From contig OY760517.1 in NCBI GenBank assembly GCA_963663615.1, positions 3,720,001-3,784,000 on the forward strand: DNA of 64,000 nt, in the 5' to 3' direction. This DNA comes from G963663615 sp963663615. Its GTDB lineage: Bacteria; Bacteroidota; Ignavibacteria; Ignavibacteriales; Melioribacteraceae. Below the pieces are notes generated by a model. It ran no database searches and was not told the origin of the DNA. It saw nothing but the letters and a program-made list of their open reading frames with translations. Within the stretch, counting starts at the first letter, position 1; the number at the start of each line of letters is the position of its first letter. Position numbers and translations under genes: made by a program. Positions 27,015 through 36,868 of this stretch are shown here, in pieces.

Positions 27015-29093
27015 TTAATTATTTTTAGGAAATTTCAGCACAAACTCGGTACCTTTATTTTTAACACTGTTTACTGAAATTTTAATATTGTTCAAATCGC
27101 AATAACGTTTTACCAATGCCATTCCAAGTCCACTCCCCTCATAGGAGCGAATATACCCCTGTTCTTCCTGTGTAAACGGATCGAACAGTTTTGGAATAAA
27201 CTCATCAGCAATACCAATACCAGTATCTTTAACAATAAAGGAAAAACTATCCGCATCATTATGTGTTAAAATAGATACTTCTCCTTCGCGCGTATATTTT
27301 ACTGCATTATCAATAAGATTTGAAAATATTTGAGTTACAGTGAACCTGTCTCCCTCGAACATAAACCTTTGAGTGCTGTCATCTATTTTTAGTGCTAATT
27401 GCTTCCGTTTTGCCTTAATTGAATATTCGTCAACAAGAGGGTTAACAATATCGCCCATAACATCGAGTATTGCCTTATTTGGTATATAGGTTCCTTTTTG
27501 AATATCAGACATGTTAAGTATTAAATCTATTGTACGAATAATCCGTGAACCGGCTCTTTCAATTGCACTAAAATAATGATCAGAGACATCACTTATATAT
27601 TGTTCGGTTTCCTCCTTAAGCATTGAGGAAAAGTTAAGTATAATACTAATCGGTGATCTAATTTCATGGGATATTTGTGCAAGGAAATCGGATTTTAATT
27701 CGTTTTGTTTTTCTGCAATATCTTTAGCTTCTTTCAGTTCTTCACTATACCTGGTAAGTTTTTTATTTGTACTTTTAAGAAGCATATTCCTGTTAACCAA
27801 AAGCATAATAAGTAATGCAGCAAGTATAAGCACAACACACATAAACCCAACAAGCATTCTGTTGTTGCTTATTCTTAGATCAGATATTTCCTTTTCTTTT
27901 AACTGGAGTGCATATTTTGCATTCAACTCAACAATCTCAATCAGGTTTCTCTGATTCGTTATTGAGTCTTCCAGTACTTCCGACATCATCATGGTATCGT
28001 AGGCTTCTTTGAACCGCCTCATTTTGTATAGCAGCTCAGCTTTTTTACCTTTCACCTTTCTGGAAAATGCGATACTGTGCAACGAATCAGAAATAAACTC
28101 GGCTTTATTTAACAACTCCAGCGCACTTTCATTCTGCTTCCTTAATACATGAACTTTGGAAAGAGCATAATAGTCCTCGGCAAGCATTTCTATATGATCT
28201 TCCTTGCGGTTAAATTGAATCAGGTTAAGCAAACTTTGTTCAGCAACATCCAGATTACCATTCTGAATTTCCAACTCAGCATCATTATGTCTGGCTTCAG
28301 ACCATAAAATACTCCTTCTTGTTATTACAGATGCTTCTATTGACTTCTTATAATATTCATCAGCTTTCAGGTAATTACCAGATTTTCTGTATCTGGTAGC
28401 AATATTTTCAAGAACTGTTGCAGTTACATTTTTATGATTTGTATTCCTGAGTAACTCATAACCTTCCAAATAGGCTTGCAAAGCCTTCTCAGTCTCACCC
28501 AACTTGGCGTATATTAATCCTATGTTTACTATGCTTCTTGCCTCACCCGGAATATTACCTATTTCTTTAAATATGGCTCTCGTAAATAAGAAATGATCAA
28601 GGGCATCGGCAAAGTTGTTGTTAAGCAAATCTATTACACCAATATTTACCCTCAGTGCTGCCATATTATATACGTCATTAAGTTTTTCATATATGGTAAG
28701 TGAGGAATCATAATATTTTAGTGCATCCTCAAAATTTTTCAGACAGTAATAAGCATATCCGTAATTTCTGTATGCAAAAGCAAGATTGTTTTCATCATCG
28801 GTAGCGGCAGATAACCTGATTACCTTTTTTGTATAATCAATTGCTTCATCATTCTTCAACATCTTATTACTGGCTGAAGCTAGCTCGTTCAGTATTGCAC
28901 GTGTATATTGGTTATTTGTGCTGTCTTTTGCCAGTTCTGCTTCACATAGGTCAATAACCAGTTCGGGGTTTGCAAACTTGTATCTATTAATGCTATCAAT
29001 AATAGCATCTTTCTGTTCAAACCCGTATAAGTTGCCAAACACAAACGGAATTAGCCCAAATAAAAACCAAATGATATTTATTCCAAATTTCAC
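27015..29093 (-). CDS. TPR-containing sensor histidine kinase
   Basis: The start codon is GTG at 29093. A signal-like hydrophobic stretch (residues 5-24) precedes about seven tetratricopeptide repeats (30-390) in the periplasm. One membrane span lies at 413-434, then a short coiled coil, a HisKA domain with the phosphorylated His476 (FLAQISHEIRSP) and a HATPase domain with the N box Asn592/Asn596 (NLIDNAVKYT), G1 box DTGIGIADEF and G2 box GSGLGMALVKRY. The architecture resembles the TPR-linked kinases common in Bacteroidota, which sense an unknown extracytoplasmic signal. There is no receiver domain and no response regulator next to it, so it is an orphan kinase. The remaining neighbours, the DegT homologue and the NagZ operon, do not define its target. 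Confidence 0.9.
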   Translation of the reverse strand: MKFGINIIWFLFGLIPFVFGNLYGFEQKDAIIDSINRYKFANPELVIDLCEAELAKDSTNNQYTRAILNELASASNKMLKNDEAIDYTKKVIRLSAATDDENNLAFAYRNYGYAYYCLKNFEDALKYYDSSLTIYEKLNDVYNMAALRVNIGVIDLLNNNFADALDHFLFTRAIFKEIGNIPGEARSIVNIGLIYAKLGETEKALQAYLEGYELLRNTNHKNVTATVLENIATRYRKSGNYLKADEYYKKSIEASVITRRSILWSEARHNDAELEIQNGNLDVAEQSLLNLIQFNRKEDHIEMLAEDYYALSKVHVLRKQNESALELLNKAEFISDSLHSIAFSRKVKGKKAELLYKMRRFKEAYDTMMMSEVLEDSITNQRNLIEIVELNAKYALQLKEKEISDLRISNNRMLVGFMCVVLILAALLIMLLVNRNMLLKSTNKKLTRYSEELKEAKDIAEKQNELKSDFLAQISHEIRSPISIILNFSSMLKEETEQYISDVSDHYFSAIERAGSRIIRTIDLILNMSDIQKGTYIPNKAILDVMGDIVNPLVDEYSIKAKRKQLALKIDDSTQRFMFEGDRFTVTQIFSNLIDNAVKYTREGEVSILTHNDADSFSFIVKDTGIGIADEFIPKLFDPFTQEEQGYIRSYEGSGLGMALVKRYCDLNNIKISVNSVKNKGTEFVLKFPKNN

Positions 29094-29354
29094 AAAAATT
29101 CCAAAAAGAAATAATACTTAACAATGGATTATCGACATGATTGGTCAGTAGTTAAATAATATTGACCTAATTATGAAAGGCTAATAATTTTCTATTCGCA
29201 ATTTATTGAGGATTGTTTGTTTTAGGTTTTGGATCTGGAAGTAAGAGTGATTGTATCCATTATGAATGGTTAGAAGGGCTCCTTGTTTTCTATCTATTCA
29301 AACTTTCGGTGTCTATATGGCTCTGCATTGAAAGTATATCAATCAAAATAAAAT

Positions 29355-32240
29355 TCAAAAATAGTCAACTGCATCAATAATGGCATCATGCAATTTTGGA
29401 CGGAATTTGATTATACTTTTGTTTTCACGAGTTGGATTTACTCGGTTAGTGAGCAAAATAACAAACAGATCACGGTCTTTATCAATCCATATTGATGTAC
29501 CTGTAAAACCTGTATGCCCGCATGAGTTTAGTGAAAATTTGCTACCTGCTGAGGAATATCCTTCGCTTTTGGTATCCCAGCCCAAACCGCGACTACTTTG
29601 AGCGGACTGTTTGGATGTCCATGTACGGACAGTATTAGGATAAAATATTGTTTGTTTCTTGTATTTGCCGTCGTTCAAAATTGTATAGGCGTATTTGGCA
29701 ATATCATCAGCCCTTGAGAATAATCCGGCATGCCCTGCAACACCATTAAGTGAAGCTGCTGACTCATCGTGAACCGAACCTTTAATATGCTTATGACGCC
29801 AGTAGTTATCTTCTTCGGTAGGTACAGTAAAATACTGAAAGTCAGCCGGGGGATTGTAGCAAGTATGGTTCATTTCCAGTTTATCGTAAAGGTTGTTTTT
29901 GAGGAAAACTGGGTATGGTACACCAGTAACACGCTCAACAACTTTTTGCATGGTGATCATCCCAAGGTCACTATATCTGTAAGTTTCGCCAGATTTACTT
30001 TCAAGTTCACTCGTCATAATTGCATTAACAACACCTGCAGAATCCAGTCCCATTTTATAAAATGGCTTCCACGAAGGTAACCCAGAGTTATGAAGCAGCA
30101 AGTTACGAATGGTAATATTCTCCTTACCGTTGTTGGTAAATTCAGGTAAATAGTATCCAACCTTTTCGTCAAGCGAAATAAGTCGCTGATCTACAAGAAT
30201 CATGGCAGCAGGTGTAGTTGCAACAACCTTTGTAAGAGAGGCAAGATCGAAGATTGACTCGGTAGTTATTTTTTGTGAGTTAGCATCATAATTGTGTCTT
30301 CCAAAAGCTTTGTGGTAAATAACTTTTGATCTCTGTCCAACAAGCAACACACCACCGGGGAATACCTTATCATTAACAGCATTTTGCATAAGTTTGTCAA
30401 CAACTTCAAAATTGTAATTTGTATCGGCATTTTCCTTTTGGAACCACAATCCATCGCTTTCCTTGTAAATACCATCACCAACAATAAATCCGGCTTCCGG
30501 TACAGAAACCGGTAAAATACCACCAATATCGGTTTTGCCCAGTATGGCATTTACAGCAGCCTTCTCGGAAATATCGGCACTACCGTAAGTGGCAAGATAA
30601 CATTTTGCCTCTGGTAACTCACCAATTAAATAGGGACTACCCAGACTAACAACTACCACTGGTTTATCGAGTTTAATAATATCGCGAACAAGGTCGAGCT
30701 GTTTTTCAGTAAGGTTAATACTACCTCTGTTTATTTTCGGGGTAACATACATTGGCATAATAACCAAATCCGACTGTTTTGCTACCTTCAGTGCTTTTTT
30801 ATGCGTACTTTTTCTATCCCGATTATCCACTTTTACATTTTTAACATATTTGAAATTTTCAAACACAAATTTTTCAAATGGGTACTGGTGTTTTCTGCCT
30901 TTGCGGTAGCGAAAATCGAGCATTGTTATTAATGCCGTTTTATGATATTTATTAGGATCAACCGGTAAATAATCATCATTATCTTTTAGGAGTGTAACCG
31001 ATTTTTCTGCAATTTCTTCAGCCAGACGCCAATGGTTATGCTGATGCAGGGAAGTGTACATTTCATCTCTGTTAACAACATTCGGATGGTTATCGTAGAG
31101 TCCTAGCCAAACCTTAGCCGTTATCAGTTTTCGCACAGAATAATTAATTCTGTTCAATGGAATGATCTTTTTCTGAACAGCGGAAACAAGAGCATCAATA
31201 GTTTCCTCTTCCTCAATCGGGAATAAAATAAGGTCATTTCCTGCAAGTATAGCATTTACAGCAGCTTCTCCGGGAGTAAAGTTATCGGTTATTGCCGACA
31301 TATTCATTGCGTCAGTAATAATCAATCCGCTGAACTGCATTTGCTGTTTAAGTAATCCGGTAACAATATTTTTTGAAAGGGTGGCAGGAACATCAGGATT
31401 AAACTCATATGCAGGGACAGAAAGATGCCCAACCATCACAGATTTAACATGTGACGCAATTGCTTGCCGGAATGGTACAAGGTCATCCTTGTTAAGCTGA
31501 TTAATATCGAGTGATATAAGAGGTAGTTCAGCATGTGAGTCGGTATCGGTAGCACCATGCCCGGGAAAGTGTTTAGCGGTTGTAAGCAATTTTTCCTGAT
31601 GCATACCGTCAATAAAAGCCTTGCTTTGTTTACTAACAATATCCCTGTTATCCGAATAGGCACGAGTGTTAATTATTGGATTGTTTGGGTCGTGGTTAAT
31701 ATCGAGTATTGGAGCATAATTCTGGTGTATTCCAAGAGCACGACTCTCGAGCCCGATTACCTTACCCATATAATAAGTTAAAGTAGTATCGTTAGCAGCC
31801 GCAACAGCCATGCTGGAAGGGAAAGCAACACCATCCTCAAGACGCATACCAACACCACGTTCAAAATCGGATGAAAAGAGAAGTGGATGTTTTACAGATT
31901 TTTGTAGGTTATTTATAATTGCAGTCTGGTTTTCAATATTTCCCTGAAGGAACATGAAACCGCCAACAAAATAATCATCAGCAAGATGTTTAAGGCGTTT
32001 GAAATCATCATCGGATTTTGTGGAATCTTTACCGTAGGCGAAGGGAATAACAAGTTGACCACATTTTTCCTCAATCGTCATATTCGATAGAATGTAGTCA
32101 ACCTGGTTCTTCTGATTATAATCTAATTTAAAAATTTGGGAAGTAGCTGAAAAATCGTCGTCCTCCTCAAACACTAAAGATTTGGGGAATAGTATCACAA
32201 ATAACAGCAATATGAGCAGGGCAACGATCTTTTTAATCAT
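29355..32240 (-). CDS. NagZ-like GH3 beta-N-acetylhexosaminidase fused to a class C beta-lactamase-fold domain
   Basis: An N-terminal membrane anchor or signal (residues 5-20) is followed by a glycoside hydrolase family 3 domain (about 40-380). It carries KHFPGHGATDTDSH, with the histidine general acid/base region, and the nucleophile Asp310 in GLIITDAMNM. A GH3 C-terminal domain spans about 405-585. From 610 to 961 a serine beta-lactamase/penicillin-binding fold follows, with Ser668-x2-Lys671 (ASLTK), Tyr756-Ser-Asp and HTGFTG near the end in place of KTG. This fusion is a recognised Bacteroidota architecture. The GH3 part should remove GlcNAc from muropeptides; the second part could be a peptidase or esterase. 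The start overlaps the permease stop as TGATG, and the set with AmpG and NagK-like genes indicates peptidoglycan recycling. Confidence 0.92.
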   Translation of the reverse strand: MIKKIVALLILLLFVILFPKSLVFEEDDDFSATSQIFKLDYNQKNQVDYILSNMTIEEKCGQLVIPFAYGKDSTKSDDDFKRLKHLADDYFVGGFMFLQGNIENQTAIINNLQKSVKHPLLFSSDFERGVGMRLEDGVAFPSSMAVAAANDTTLTYYMGKVIGLESRALGIHQNYAPILDINHDPNNPIINTRAYSDNRDIVSKQSKAFIDGMHQEKLLTTAKHFPGHGATDTDSHAELPLISLDINQLNKDDLVPFRQAIASHVKSVMVGHLSVPAYEFNPDVPATLSKNIVTGLLKQQMQFSGLIITDAMNMSAITDNFTPGEAAVNAILAGNDLILFPIEEEETIDALVSAVQKKIIPLNRINYSVRKLITAKVWLGLYDNHPNVVNRDEMYTSLHQHNHWRLAEEIAEKSVTLLKDNDDYLPVDPNKYHKTALITMLDFRYRKGRKHQYPFEKFVFENFKYVKNVKVDNRDRKSTHKKALKVAKQSDLVIMPMYVTPKINRGSINLTEKQLDLVRDIIKLDKPVVVVSLGSPYLIGELPEAKCYLATYGSADISEKAAVNAILGKTDIGGILPVSVPEAGFIVGDGIYKESDGLWFQKENADTNYNFEVVDKLMQNAVNDKVFPGGVLLVGQRSKVIYHKAFGRHNYDANSQKITTESIFDLASLTKVVATTPAAMILVDQRLISLDEKVGYYLPEFTNNGKENITIRNLLLHNSGLPSWKPFYKMGLDSAGVVNAIMTSELESKSGETYRYSDLGMITMQKVVERVTGVPYPVFLKNNLYDKLEMNHTCYNPPADFQYFTVPTEEDNYWRHKHIKGSVHDESAASLNGVAGHAGLFSRADDIAKYAYTILNDGKYKKQTIFYPNTVRTWTSKQSAQSSRGLGWDTKSEGYSSAGSKFSLNSCGHTGFTGTSIWIDKDRDLFVILLTNRVNPTRENKSIIKFRPKLHDAIIDAVDYF

Positions 32241-34111
32241 CAGGCAAGTTCTTCCTTGGTTTTCTTTCCAAATTCAGGATCAATTTTAATGAGGCTGGAA
32301 ACAATAAACGCAGGAACAGTAGCAATAAGCACCCAGATAAAGAAATGCTGGTAGCCAATAAGCTCCTGAAGCCAACCACTAATCATACCCGGTATCATCA
32401 TACCGAGAGCCATAAAGCCGGTACAAAGGGCATAATGGGCTGTTTTATGTTCACCATCCGATATATAGATCATGAATAGCATATAAGCAGTAAAACCAAA
32501 ACCATATCCAAACTGTTCAATTGCAACGCAAGCACTTAAAATAATATGCGATTCCGGCTGAAAATAAGACAAATATACATAAACTGCATTAGGAAGGTTC
32601 ATTGCAAAAACCATCCACCATAACCAGTGTTTTAATCCGTTACGCGAAGCAAGATACCCACCAACAATACCGCCGGCAAGTAGTGAAAACACACCGTAAA
32701 TACCATATATAAGACCGTAAGTACCGGTAGTTAAACCAAGTCCGCCGGCTTCCTTTGCATCCAAAAGGAACGGAGAAGCAAGTTTAACAAGCTGGGATTC
32801 ACCCAAACGATAAACCAATAGAAAAACAATAGCAAGTCCAATATTTTTCTTGGTAAAGAATGCCTTGAATGTATTGAAGAATTCCTTGAAAACAGAATTG
32901 TCGCCACCGGCAGTTTTGCTAACATCTTCCTTTGGATACGGCAACATAAACTTATGATAAATAGCAAAGAACACAAACATAACTGCAAGAAAAATAAATG
33001 TAACGATCCATGCCAGAGGAATATTACCAGCACGCCCGGCAAAAGAAGCTTCACTTGCGAAGTTAAGTTTCGGGTCAATCTGAACTACCGCAAAGGCAGG
33101 TTTGTTCCAGTTTTCTTTGGTAAATACAAATCTAGTACCTTCAATAAGCTCAAAACTATTATCGCCGGAATCACGACCAAAGTTTAATACAACCGGGTCA
33201 TCATCTTCGGGTGCCTTTGAAAGGTGGAAATATGCAACACCAAGGTTACCAACCATATTTGCATTTGACAAAGCTTTCTTCTCAACACCAAAATTATCGC
33301 GAATAAAGTTTTCGAGCGGCTCAACCATTGAGTCCCATGTACTTTGTTCAGCACCAACCTTTTCGGCAGCAATAACTTTTTCTTCAGCATAAAAATTATT
33401 TTTAATATTCCATGCCTTGTAATATGCAACAAGAGAGTCAGCTTCAATTTTGCTAATTTTTTGAGTATTAACAACCACCTCACTAGTTTGTGAAACCAGT
33501 TTAAGTTCGCCATCAAAAGTTTGAGTTTTTACTGAATCGGGATTAACGAACTGAACAATAGCCTGGTTAGGGTTAGCTTTAAAGGTTATTTCGAGCGGCT
33601 CAGGACCAGTGGTGCTTTCCAGATAACCGGCAAGAATAACAAGTAAACCTTGTCCGGTAAGCATTGCAAAACGATACAAGGTATTTCTGATACCAACATA
33701 AAATGCCTGATCACCTTTCGAAAGTCCAAGCATATAAAACCCGTCTGCGGCAATATCATGAGTGGCAGAACCAAAAGCCAAAAGCCAGAAAAAAGCCAAA
33801 GTGTATTGGAAAAACGAAGGAACAGGAATAGTAAAGGCAACGCCAGCCATACCAGCTCCCACAACGAGCTGCATGGTAACAATCCAGAACCTTTTTGTTT
33901 TAAGAATATCAACTATCGGACTCCAAAGTGGTTTGATAGCCCATGGCAAATAAAGCCAACTGGTATAAAGTGCAATATCGGCATTTGAAATACCCAGCCT
34001 TTTATACATGATTACTGAAATGTACATTACAATTGCGTATGGAATACCTTCGGCATAATAAAGCGAAGGAACCCATGATAACGGACTTTTTTTCTTTACC
34101 GTATCAGACAT
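32240..34111 (-). CDS. AmpG-like muropeptide permease with a large extracytoplasmic insert
   Basis: This MFS transporter has 623 residues, about 200 more than ordinary AmpG. The N-terminal helices carry the AmpG-like WVPSLYYAEGIPYAIVMYISV and LPWAIKPLWSPIVD motifs, and SATHDIAADGFYMLGL is the conserved loop. Between the fifth helix (ending near residue 165) and the next helix (from about 363) lies a soluble segment of about 195 residues. It has alternating beta-like strands (GELKLVSQTSEVVV, FELIEGTRFVFT) and a helical middle. By topology it should face the periplasm. The C-terminal half has the remaining six helices. AmpG carries GlcNAc-anhydroMurNAc peptides into the cytoplasm. The downstream NagZ-like gene overlaps by one base and the upstream kinase gene is 25 bases away. 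Confidence 0.88.
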   Translation of the reverse strand: MSDTVKKKSPLSWVPSLYYAEGIPYAIVMYISVIMYKRLGISNADIALYTSWLYLPWAIKPLWSPIVDILKTKRFWIVTMQLVVGAGMAGVAFTIPVPSFFQYTLAFFWLLAFGSATHDIAADGFYMLGLSKGDQAFYVGIRNTLYRFAMLTGQGLLVILAGYLESTTGPEPLEITFKANPNQAIVQFVNPDSVKTQTFDGELKLVSQTSEVVVNTQKISKIEADSLVAYYKAWNIKNNFYAEEKVIAAEKVGAEQSTWDSMVEPLENFIRDNFGVEKKALSNANMVGNLGVAYFHLSKAPEDDDPVVLNFGRDSGDNSFELIEGTRFVFTKENWNKPAFAVVQIDPKLNFASEASFAGRAGNIPLAWIVTFIFLAVMFVFFAIYHKFMLPYPKEDVSKTAGGDNSVFKEFFNTFKAFFTKKNIGLAIVFLLVYRLGESQLVKLASPFLLDAKEAGGLGLTTGTYGLIYGIYGVFSLLAGGIVGGYLASRNGLKHWLWWMVFAMNLPNAVYVYLSYFQPESHIILSACVAIEQFGYGFGFTAYMLFMIYISDGEHKTAHYALCTGFMALGMMIPGMISGWLQELIGYQHFFIWVLIATVPAFIVSSLIKIDPEFGKKTKEELA

Positions 34112-34136
34112 ATCCGCACCACCCTTATGATATTAA

Positions 34137-35057
34137 TTATTTACTCATTTCTTTAGCCATAACTACTGCACCCATAACCGGTGCGTAATCTTCTTCCTTA
34201 ATAATAACTTCGGGAAGATATTTGTTTATTTTATCTCTAAACAGTTTAGAGTAATAGTTCGTAGTAGTTATTGTTCCCCCAACGAAACAAACCTTCATAC
34301 CACTATTGCCAAGTTTTTTACGCATGGCACGTATATGAAGCAACAAATTTTCTGCTTCTTCTTCAATTATTGCAGCACAAATTTCATCTTTATGTTCAGC
34401 GGCTTTAATAACCAGCGGAGCCACTGATGCAATATCAAAATTGTTTTTGTAAATTTCAATGATAAGTTCAGAGGATTCTTTAATATTATGCTCTGCTGCA
34501 AGATATTCTGTAAGTAAAGTTGAAGCTCCCCGTCCATCCATATTTTTTGCAACAGCAACCAGACCTTTTCTGCCCAAGGTATAACCACTACCTTCATCAC
34601 CAATAAAACGACCAAATCCGCCAACACGATGAATTTCGCCATCCTTATCTTTACCAAACATTATAGAACCTGTTCCAGCTATAAGGATACTTCCGGCACC
34701 ACCGGAAAATGCACCTTCAAGAGCGATACGTGCATCCGATTCAACATGAAAGTTTTTAATAGTTAAGTTTTTTGTTTTAAGGTAATTGGAAAATCCTTCT
34801 TCCATACGTTCGGCATCCGAGCGTCTTCCTGCACCTGTTGTTCCAAGAACTACAGAAGCAACATCAGAAAACTTGATTCCTGCCATTTCAACACATTCGT
34901 TAATAAGATTAAAAACTGTTTCAGCTACCTTGTCAACTCCCTGCAATAAAAACGTGGAAGGACCACCGGCACAGTTATATAACTCATTCAAATTTTCATC
35001 AGCAATTACGCATCGTGTCTTAGTGCCTCCACCATCAAGTCCAATATAATAAGCCAT
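34137..35057 (-). CDS. N-acetylglucosamine kinase-like protein, BadF/BadG/BcrA/BcrD ATPase family
   Basis: The 306-residue protein has the ASKHA phosphate-1 motif IGLDGGGTKTRCVIAD at residues 5-20, the phosphate-2 region ILIAGTGSIMFGKD near 124-137, and RVGGFGRFIGDEGSGYTLGRKG, which is the sugar-binding and connect region of GlcNAc kinases. An adenosine motif CFVGGTITT follows near 257. In this family the enzymes phosphorylate free N-acetylglucosamine to GlcNAc-6-phosphate or act on related hexosamines. It is the first gene of the operon with the AmpG-like permease and the NagZ-like hydrolase, which would release GlcNAc. That context strongly supports a role in cell wall recycling. Specificity for GlcNAc versus glucosamine is not proven by sequence alone. 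Confidence 0.9.
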   Translation of the reverse strand: MAYYIGLDGGGTKTRCVIADENLNELYNCAGGPSTFLLQGVDKVAETVFNLINECVEMAGIKFSDVASVVLGTTGAGRRSDAERMEEGFSNYLKTKNLTIKNFHVESDARIALEGAFSGGAGSILIAGTGSIMFGKDKDGEIHRVGGFGRFIGDEGSGYTLGRKGLVAVAKNMDGRGASTLLTEYLAAEHNIKESSELIIEIYKNNFDIASVAPLVIKAAEHKDEICAAIIEEEAENLLLHIRAMRKKLGNSGMKVCFVGGTITTTNYYSKLFRDKINKYLPEVIIKEEDYAPVMGAVVMAKEMSK

Positions 35058-35222
35058 TATATATATTTCCTATTCTTCTTAATAATCACAGTTGTTTCAA
35101 ATATCGAAATAACATATTTGCAGAATAGCAAATTACAAAAATATATGGATTAATATCGGATATTCATGGAATATTTATAAAATAATGGGGTAATTGAGCC
35201 TGTTTAGGTTGCATGACAGGAG

Positions 35223-35262
35223 TAAAAATAAATCCCGGAGATTATAATTTCTCCAGGGATTT
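35223..35262 (-). terminator. Intrinsic terminator after the CreD gene
   Basis: On the minus strand an 11-12 bp stem, AATCCCTGGAGA pairing with TCTCCGGGATT (one bulge), closes an AT-rich loop and is followed by TATTTTTAC. It lies about 12 bases after the creD-like stop codon. Confidence 0.78.
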
Positions 35263-35274
35263 ATGTAAATGAAA

Positions 35275-36678
35275 CTAAAATTGTGAGTTGCTTTCATTTG
35301 GTTTGTTGTTGATATCGAATTTACCAGCATCAAACCAGTCAATTTTGCGTGTTAAATACATAACCAAAGAAAGCACAACAAATAAACCGAGGCTACCTAC
35401 CAGCAGTGCAAAATCCTGAAGTTGGAGCACAACGAACAGGAAGCCGTATAATATGGTAAGGATACCTGCAATAATTGTAGCTGTTGTTTTACTTTTAAAA
35501 ATGTAACTGGTATAAAATGCAACAAGGAGTACAATAGCCAGTGCAGCAAGAAAGTATGCCAGCCAAAATGCCATTTGCTCGGTAAAGGAAAGGAGGAGCG
35601 TATAGAAGATTAACAGGGCAAACCCAACCAATAGATATTGTATTGGATGTACCGCCTTGTTATGCAGAACCTCAATAACAAAGAACGCCATAAAGGTTAA
35701 TGCTATAAACATAATAGCATACTTGCTCGTGCGTGAAGTTTTCTGGTATTGCTCCACAGGTAATTTGAAATCAACACCAAATGAACTTGATTCAAGATTA
35801 TATTGACTATTCTTCCATTGCTGCGGAAAGTTTCTGTTTAGATATAGCACTTTCCAGGAGGCATTAAAACCCGATTCGGTAATATTTCTTTCAGCAGGCA
35901 GAAATGCACCGTTAAAACTGGGGTTTTGCCAGCCCGATTCAATCTTAACCATTGTTTCCTTACCAACCGGAGCAAACCTCAGTGATTCACTTCCCTTAAG
36001 CTCTACGGGAATAGAAAATTTGCGACTTTTGAAAATATCATCCTGGTTCAGTTTAATTGCCAGAGCACCTTTTTTATCTGAGGCTTTCCTTATTCTGAGA
36101 TCGGTAAGTAAAATATCTGTTTGTAATTTTTCGCCATACCCATTTTTATAAACTGCAGAAGGTTCGGCATCGTACTCATTACCGGAAAAATTCATTTTAA
36201 CCAGATTTTTTATACCGCCCATGTCAGAAAATGTAACTGCAACAACAGCATCCTTCCATATAATATTTTCTTCATCAATATTAAGATCATCGAAGTCCGG
36301 CTTCTCAAATTCACCCTGCAACAAAATATCGCCTTCATAAACTGCTATATCGTAAATACCCCTATGCAACTGTTTGGCTTTCACATTTCCCGTTATGTTC
36401 AAGGTTTTTGGCAGAAAATTAGCGTACCTTATCGAAATTGTCTCGGAACCTTCCTTGTTCTTGATCTTTACCTTGTATGGAATTGTTAAAACGGGACCAG
36501 TAATTACCTGACTTGTTCCCCACTTGCCTGAAACTTCATCCTGTGCATCAATCATTCTTTCCTTGCGTTCATCAATAAGATTCGTGATCATTATTTTAGG
36601 TATTAGCAAAAGAAGAGTTAAAAAGGCTATTATAGCCAGTCGTAAACCTATTGAGTTTTTTAGGGTTGATTTCGCCAT
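35275..36678 (-). CDS. creD: CreD family inner membrane protein
   Basis: At 467 residues this matches the CreD family (about 450). An N-terminal membrane anchor (12-35) leads into a large periplasmic beta-rich domain (about 40-325) with the family features GPVLTIPYK near 59-67 and KTSRTSKYAIMFIALTF at the return to the membrane. Five or six C-terminal hydrophobic spans follow (about 320-445). In E. coli CreD belongs to the CreBC regulon and affects envelope integrity, colicin tolerance and beta-lactam response, but its biochemical role is unknown. The protein is not next to a creBC-type pair here. It lies downstream of the YngK-like gene with 190 bases between, and upstream of a strong terminator, so it is probably monocistronic. 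Confidence 0.92.
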   Translation of the reverse strand: MAKSTLKNSIGLRLAIIAFLTLLLLIPKIMITNLIDERKERMIDAQDEVSGKWGTSQVITGPVLTIPYKVKIKNKEGSETISIRYANFLPKTLNITGNVKAKQLHRGIYDIAVYEGDILLQGEFEKPDFDDLNIDEENIIWKDAVVAVTFSDMGGIKNLVKMNFSGNEYDAEPSAVYKNGYGEKLQTDILLTDLRIRKASDKKGALAIKLNQDDIFKSRKFSIPVELKGSESLRFAPVGKETMVKIESGWQNPSFNGAFLPAERNITESGFNASWKVLYLNRNFPQQWKNSQYNLESSSFGVDFKLPVEQYQKTSRTSKYAIMFIALTFMAFFVIEVLHNKAVHPIQYLLVGFALLIFYTLLLSFTEQMAFWLAYFLAALAIVLLVAFYTSYIFKSKTTATIIAGILTILYGFLFVVLQLQDFALLVGSLGLFVVLSLVMYLTRKIDWFDAGKFDINNKPNESNSQF

Positions 36679-36802
36679 TTTGCTCCTTAAATATAATTGA
36701 TTAGTTATGTGGTATAACTTTGTGCATCTTTTATATTTTCGGAAACTGCAAAAAGTTTCAATTGGAACTTTTTTATTTTGGGGTAAAATTTGGTAGGCTT
36801 TT

Positions 36803-36843
36803 TAAAATAAAAAACCTCCGGAATCTCTACATGCCGGAGGTTT
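36803..36843 (-). terminator. Intrinsic terminator after the YngK-like gene
   Basis: A perfect 10-bp stem AAACCTCCGG/CCGGAGGTTT with a 12-base loop is followed on the minus strand by TTTTATTTT. It lies 26 bases after the stop codon of the glycosyl hydrolase-like gene. Confidence 0.88.
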
Positions 36844-36868
36844 ACATTCCACCCAGTAAAGAATACTT

